From JANQKX01 sp039028695 (GTDB taxonomy: Bacteria; Pseudomonadota; Alphaproteobacteria; Kiloniellales; Kiloniellaceae): DNA of 5,080 nt. Location: positions 1 to 5,080 of the forward strand of contig JBCCHN010000207.1 in NCBI GenBank assembly GCA_039028695.1. The letters are read 5' to 3'. The first letter of the stretch is position 1; each line of letters starts with the position of its first letter. A program made the position numbers and the translations under genes. Below, one piece after another: positions 3,866 through 5,080 of the stretch. The notes beneath the pieces were generated by a model. That model saw nothing but the letters and a program-made list of their open reading frames with translations. It was not told where the DNA came from and did not search any database.

Positions 3866-5080
3866 TTGCGACTATTTGCGATCATTTTCTCATTGGGGAT
3901 TTTGCTGACCCTGGCCGGTGGCGGGGCGGTCCTCTATGCCTTTTATCACTATGGCCAGGACCTGCCCGAATATTCCCAGTTGGCCGATTACGAGCCCCCG
4001 ACCGTAACCCGGGTCCATGCGGGCGATGGCCGCTTGTTGGAGGAGTACGCGACGGAAAAGCGGGTATTCGTCCCTATAGAATCGATGCCCAAGCGGGTCT
4101 TGAACGCTTTTCTATCCGCGGAGGACAAGAACTTTCACCATCACATCGGTGTTGATTTTCTATCTATCGCACGGGCCGTGGTGACCAACGTCTCCAACTA
4201 TATAAGCGGTCGCCGGCCGGTTGGCGCGTCAACCATCACCCAACAGGTGGCCAAGAACTTTCTTTTGACCAACGAAGTCTCCTATGAGCGCAAGATTAAG
4301 GAAGCCATTCTAGCACTCCGCATTGAGCGGGCTTTGACCAAAGACCGCATTCTCGAGCTTTATTTGAATGAGATTTATTTGGGCAACCGCTCTTACGGCG
4401 TGGCGGCGGCAGCTTTAAACTATTTCAATAAGTCTTTGGACGAGCTGACTATTGCGGAGGCGGCCTACCTGGGAGCGCTGCCCAAGGGCCCAAACAATTA
4501 CCACCCGGTTCGCCGCACGGAAGCCGCGATTGGTCGGCGTAATTGGGTGATCAACCGCATGGTTGAGGACGGCCATATAACAAAGGAAGAGGCCGCGGAG
4601 GCCAAAGCCCAACCCCTGGAAGTCTTCCCCCGAGATGAGACGGAGATTGCCACTGCGGAATATTTTGCCGAGGAGGTCCGGCGAGAACTGATCGGCCTTT
4701 ACGGCGAGGACGCTCTCTATGAAGGCGGCCTTTCGGTACGGACCACTTTGGACCCCAAACTTCAGGAAGCCGCCGACCGGGCTTTGCGCAATGGTTTGAT
4801 CAGCTATGATCGGCGCCATGGCTGGCATGGCCTTATCACCCAGTTGGATCTGGAAACCGGCCCGTCCTGGCAGGAGCAGTTGGCGGCCGTCGCGCTGCCC
4901 GAGGGACGAGGTGACTGGCTCATGGCAGTCGTCTTGCGGAGTTCGGCCGAGGTGGCCCAAATAGGCCTTCTCGACGGCGGCACCGGCCAGCTTTCCTATG
5001 ACGCAGTAAAATGGGCCCGAGAACGTCTCAAGGATCAGGAGATTGGCCCCCGGCCCAAATCCGTTGATGCCCTTTTGACC
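3866..5080 (+). CDS. mrcA: Penicillin-binding protein 1A, N-terminal 405 residues (C-terminus outside window)
   Basis: Bifunctional class A PBP (PBP1A, also called ponA) of the inner membrane, which polymerises lipid II into glycan and cross-links stem peptides. From TTG 3866 the frame is open for 405 codons to the window edge. A two-residue cytoplasmic tail is followed by one membrane anchor (about 3-25). Glycosyltransferase family 51 occupies about 50-225 with all its motifs: EDKNFHHHIGVD (86-97, catalytic E86), GASTITQQ (120-127), RKIKE (142-146), RILELYLNEIYLGN (161-174) and AALNYFNKSLDELTIAEAA (182-200). Residues from about 316 (RRHGWHG...ITQLDLETG) match the OB-like domain that separates PBP1A from PBP1B types. 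The transpeptidase domain with its SxxK serine is beyond the edge. Nothing is missing or frameshifted in the visible part. It lies 101 nt after amiC, so the two probably form one cell-wall unit. Confidence 0.96.
   Translation, partial: MRLFAIIFSLGILLTLAGGGAVLYAFYHYGQDLPEYSQLADYEPPTVTRVHAGDGRLLEEYATEKRVFVPIESMPKRVLNAFLSAEDKNFHHHIGVDFLSIARAVVTNVSNYISGRRPVGASTITQQVAKNFLLTNEVSYERKIKEAILALRIERALTKDRILELYLNEIYLGNRSYGVAAAALNYFNKSLDELTIAEAAYLGALPKGPNNYHPVRRTEAAIGRRNWVINRMVEDGHITKEEAAEAKAQPLEVFPRDETEIATAEYFAEEVRRELIGLYGEDALYEGGLSVRTTLDPKLQEAADRALRNGLISYDRRHGWHGLITQLDLETGPSWQEQLAAVALPEGRGDWLMAVVLRSSAEVAQIGLLDGGTGQLSYDAVKWARERLKDQEIGPRPKSVDALLT

Noticed and set aside
3853..4155. Plus-strand 100-codon ORF at the start of the PBP gene
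   Set aside because: It is out of frame with the membrane anchor and GT51 motifs. The TTG-started frame at 3866 is clearly the real one.
4415..4960. Minus-strand 181-codon open frame inside the PBP1A gene
   Set aside because: The plus strand carries the glycosyltransferase 51 motifs and OB-like domain without interruption. The antisense frame is an open shadow.
1..5080. Defence system, toxin-antitoxin pair, mobile element or CRISPR array
   Set aside because: All coding capacity is taken by rne, amiC and the PBP1A gene. I saw no spaced identical repeats, terminal inverted repeats or transposase motifs.

Overview
The window reads as ordinary chromosomal DNA of an alphaproteobacterium, most like Rhodospirillales. 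RNase E, AmiC and PBP1A all have alphaproteobacterial character: an RNase E S1 domain split by an acidic insertion, a PBP1A beginning with one membrane anchor followed by the 'DYEPP..TRVHAGDGRLL' type pedestal, and an rne / amiC / mrcA order that I recall from this class. I cannot name a genus. Coding DNA is moderately GC-rich and the gaps contain AT-rich patches. I see no transposase, phage gene, CRISPR array or rRNA, and no intact tRNA.

Layout. (1) 1830 down to 1, minus strand: the first 610 codons of RNase E (rne), running off the left edge. It holds the split S1 domain, 5' sensor, DNase I-like catalytic core and Zn-link cysteines. (2) 1831-2423: a 593-base divergent gap that must contain the rne leader and promoter and the amiC promoter. 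It holds several inverted repeats, a nested AT-rich palindrome (2331-2364), a decayed tRNA-like stretch (minus, about 2231-2254) and a possible 8-codon leader ORF just before amiC. (3) 2424-3764, plus: AmiC, a periplasmic zinc amidase with signal peptide, AMIN domain and Amidase_3 domain. (4) 3765-3865: a 101-base gap with no clear terminator, an extended -10-like hexamer and a good Shine-Dalgarno. (5) 3866-5080, plus: the first 405 codons of the bifunctional penicillin-binding protein PBP1A, from a TTG start, running off the right edge before the transpeptidase domain.

How the genes work together. AmiC and PBP1A probably form one transcription unit for peptidoglycan metabolism: PBP1A polymerises and cross-links glycan strands, and AmiC removes stem peptides so that septal wall can be split. 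RNase E is transcribed divergently and governs RNA decay and processing. Its link to the other two is shared upstream DNA, not shared pathway.

I found no new multi-gene system. The items most worth a second look are the roughly 180-residue acidic insertion in the RNase E S1 domain, which shows 15-bp/5-residue periodicity, and the structured divergent intergenic region.
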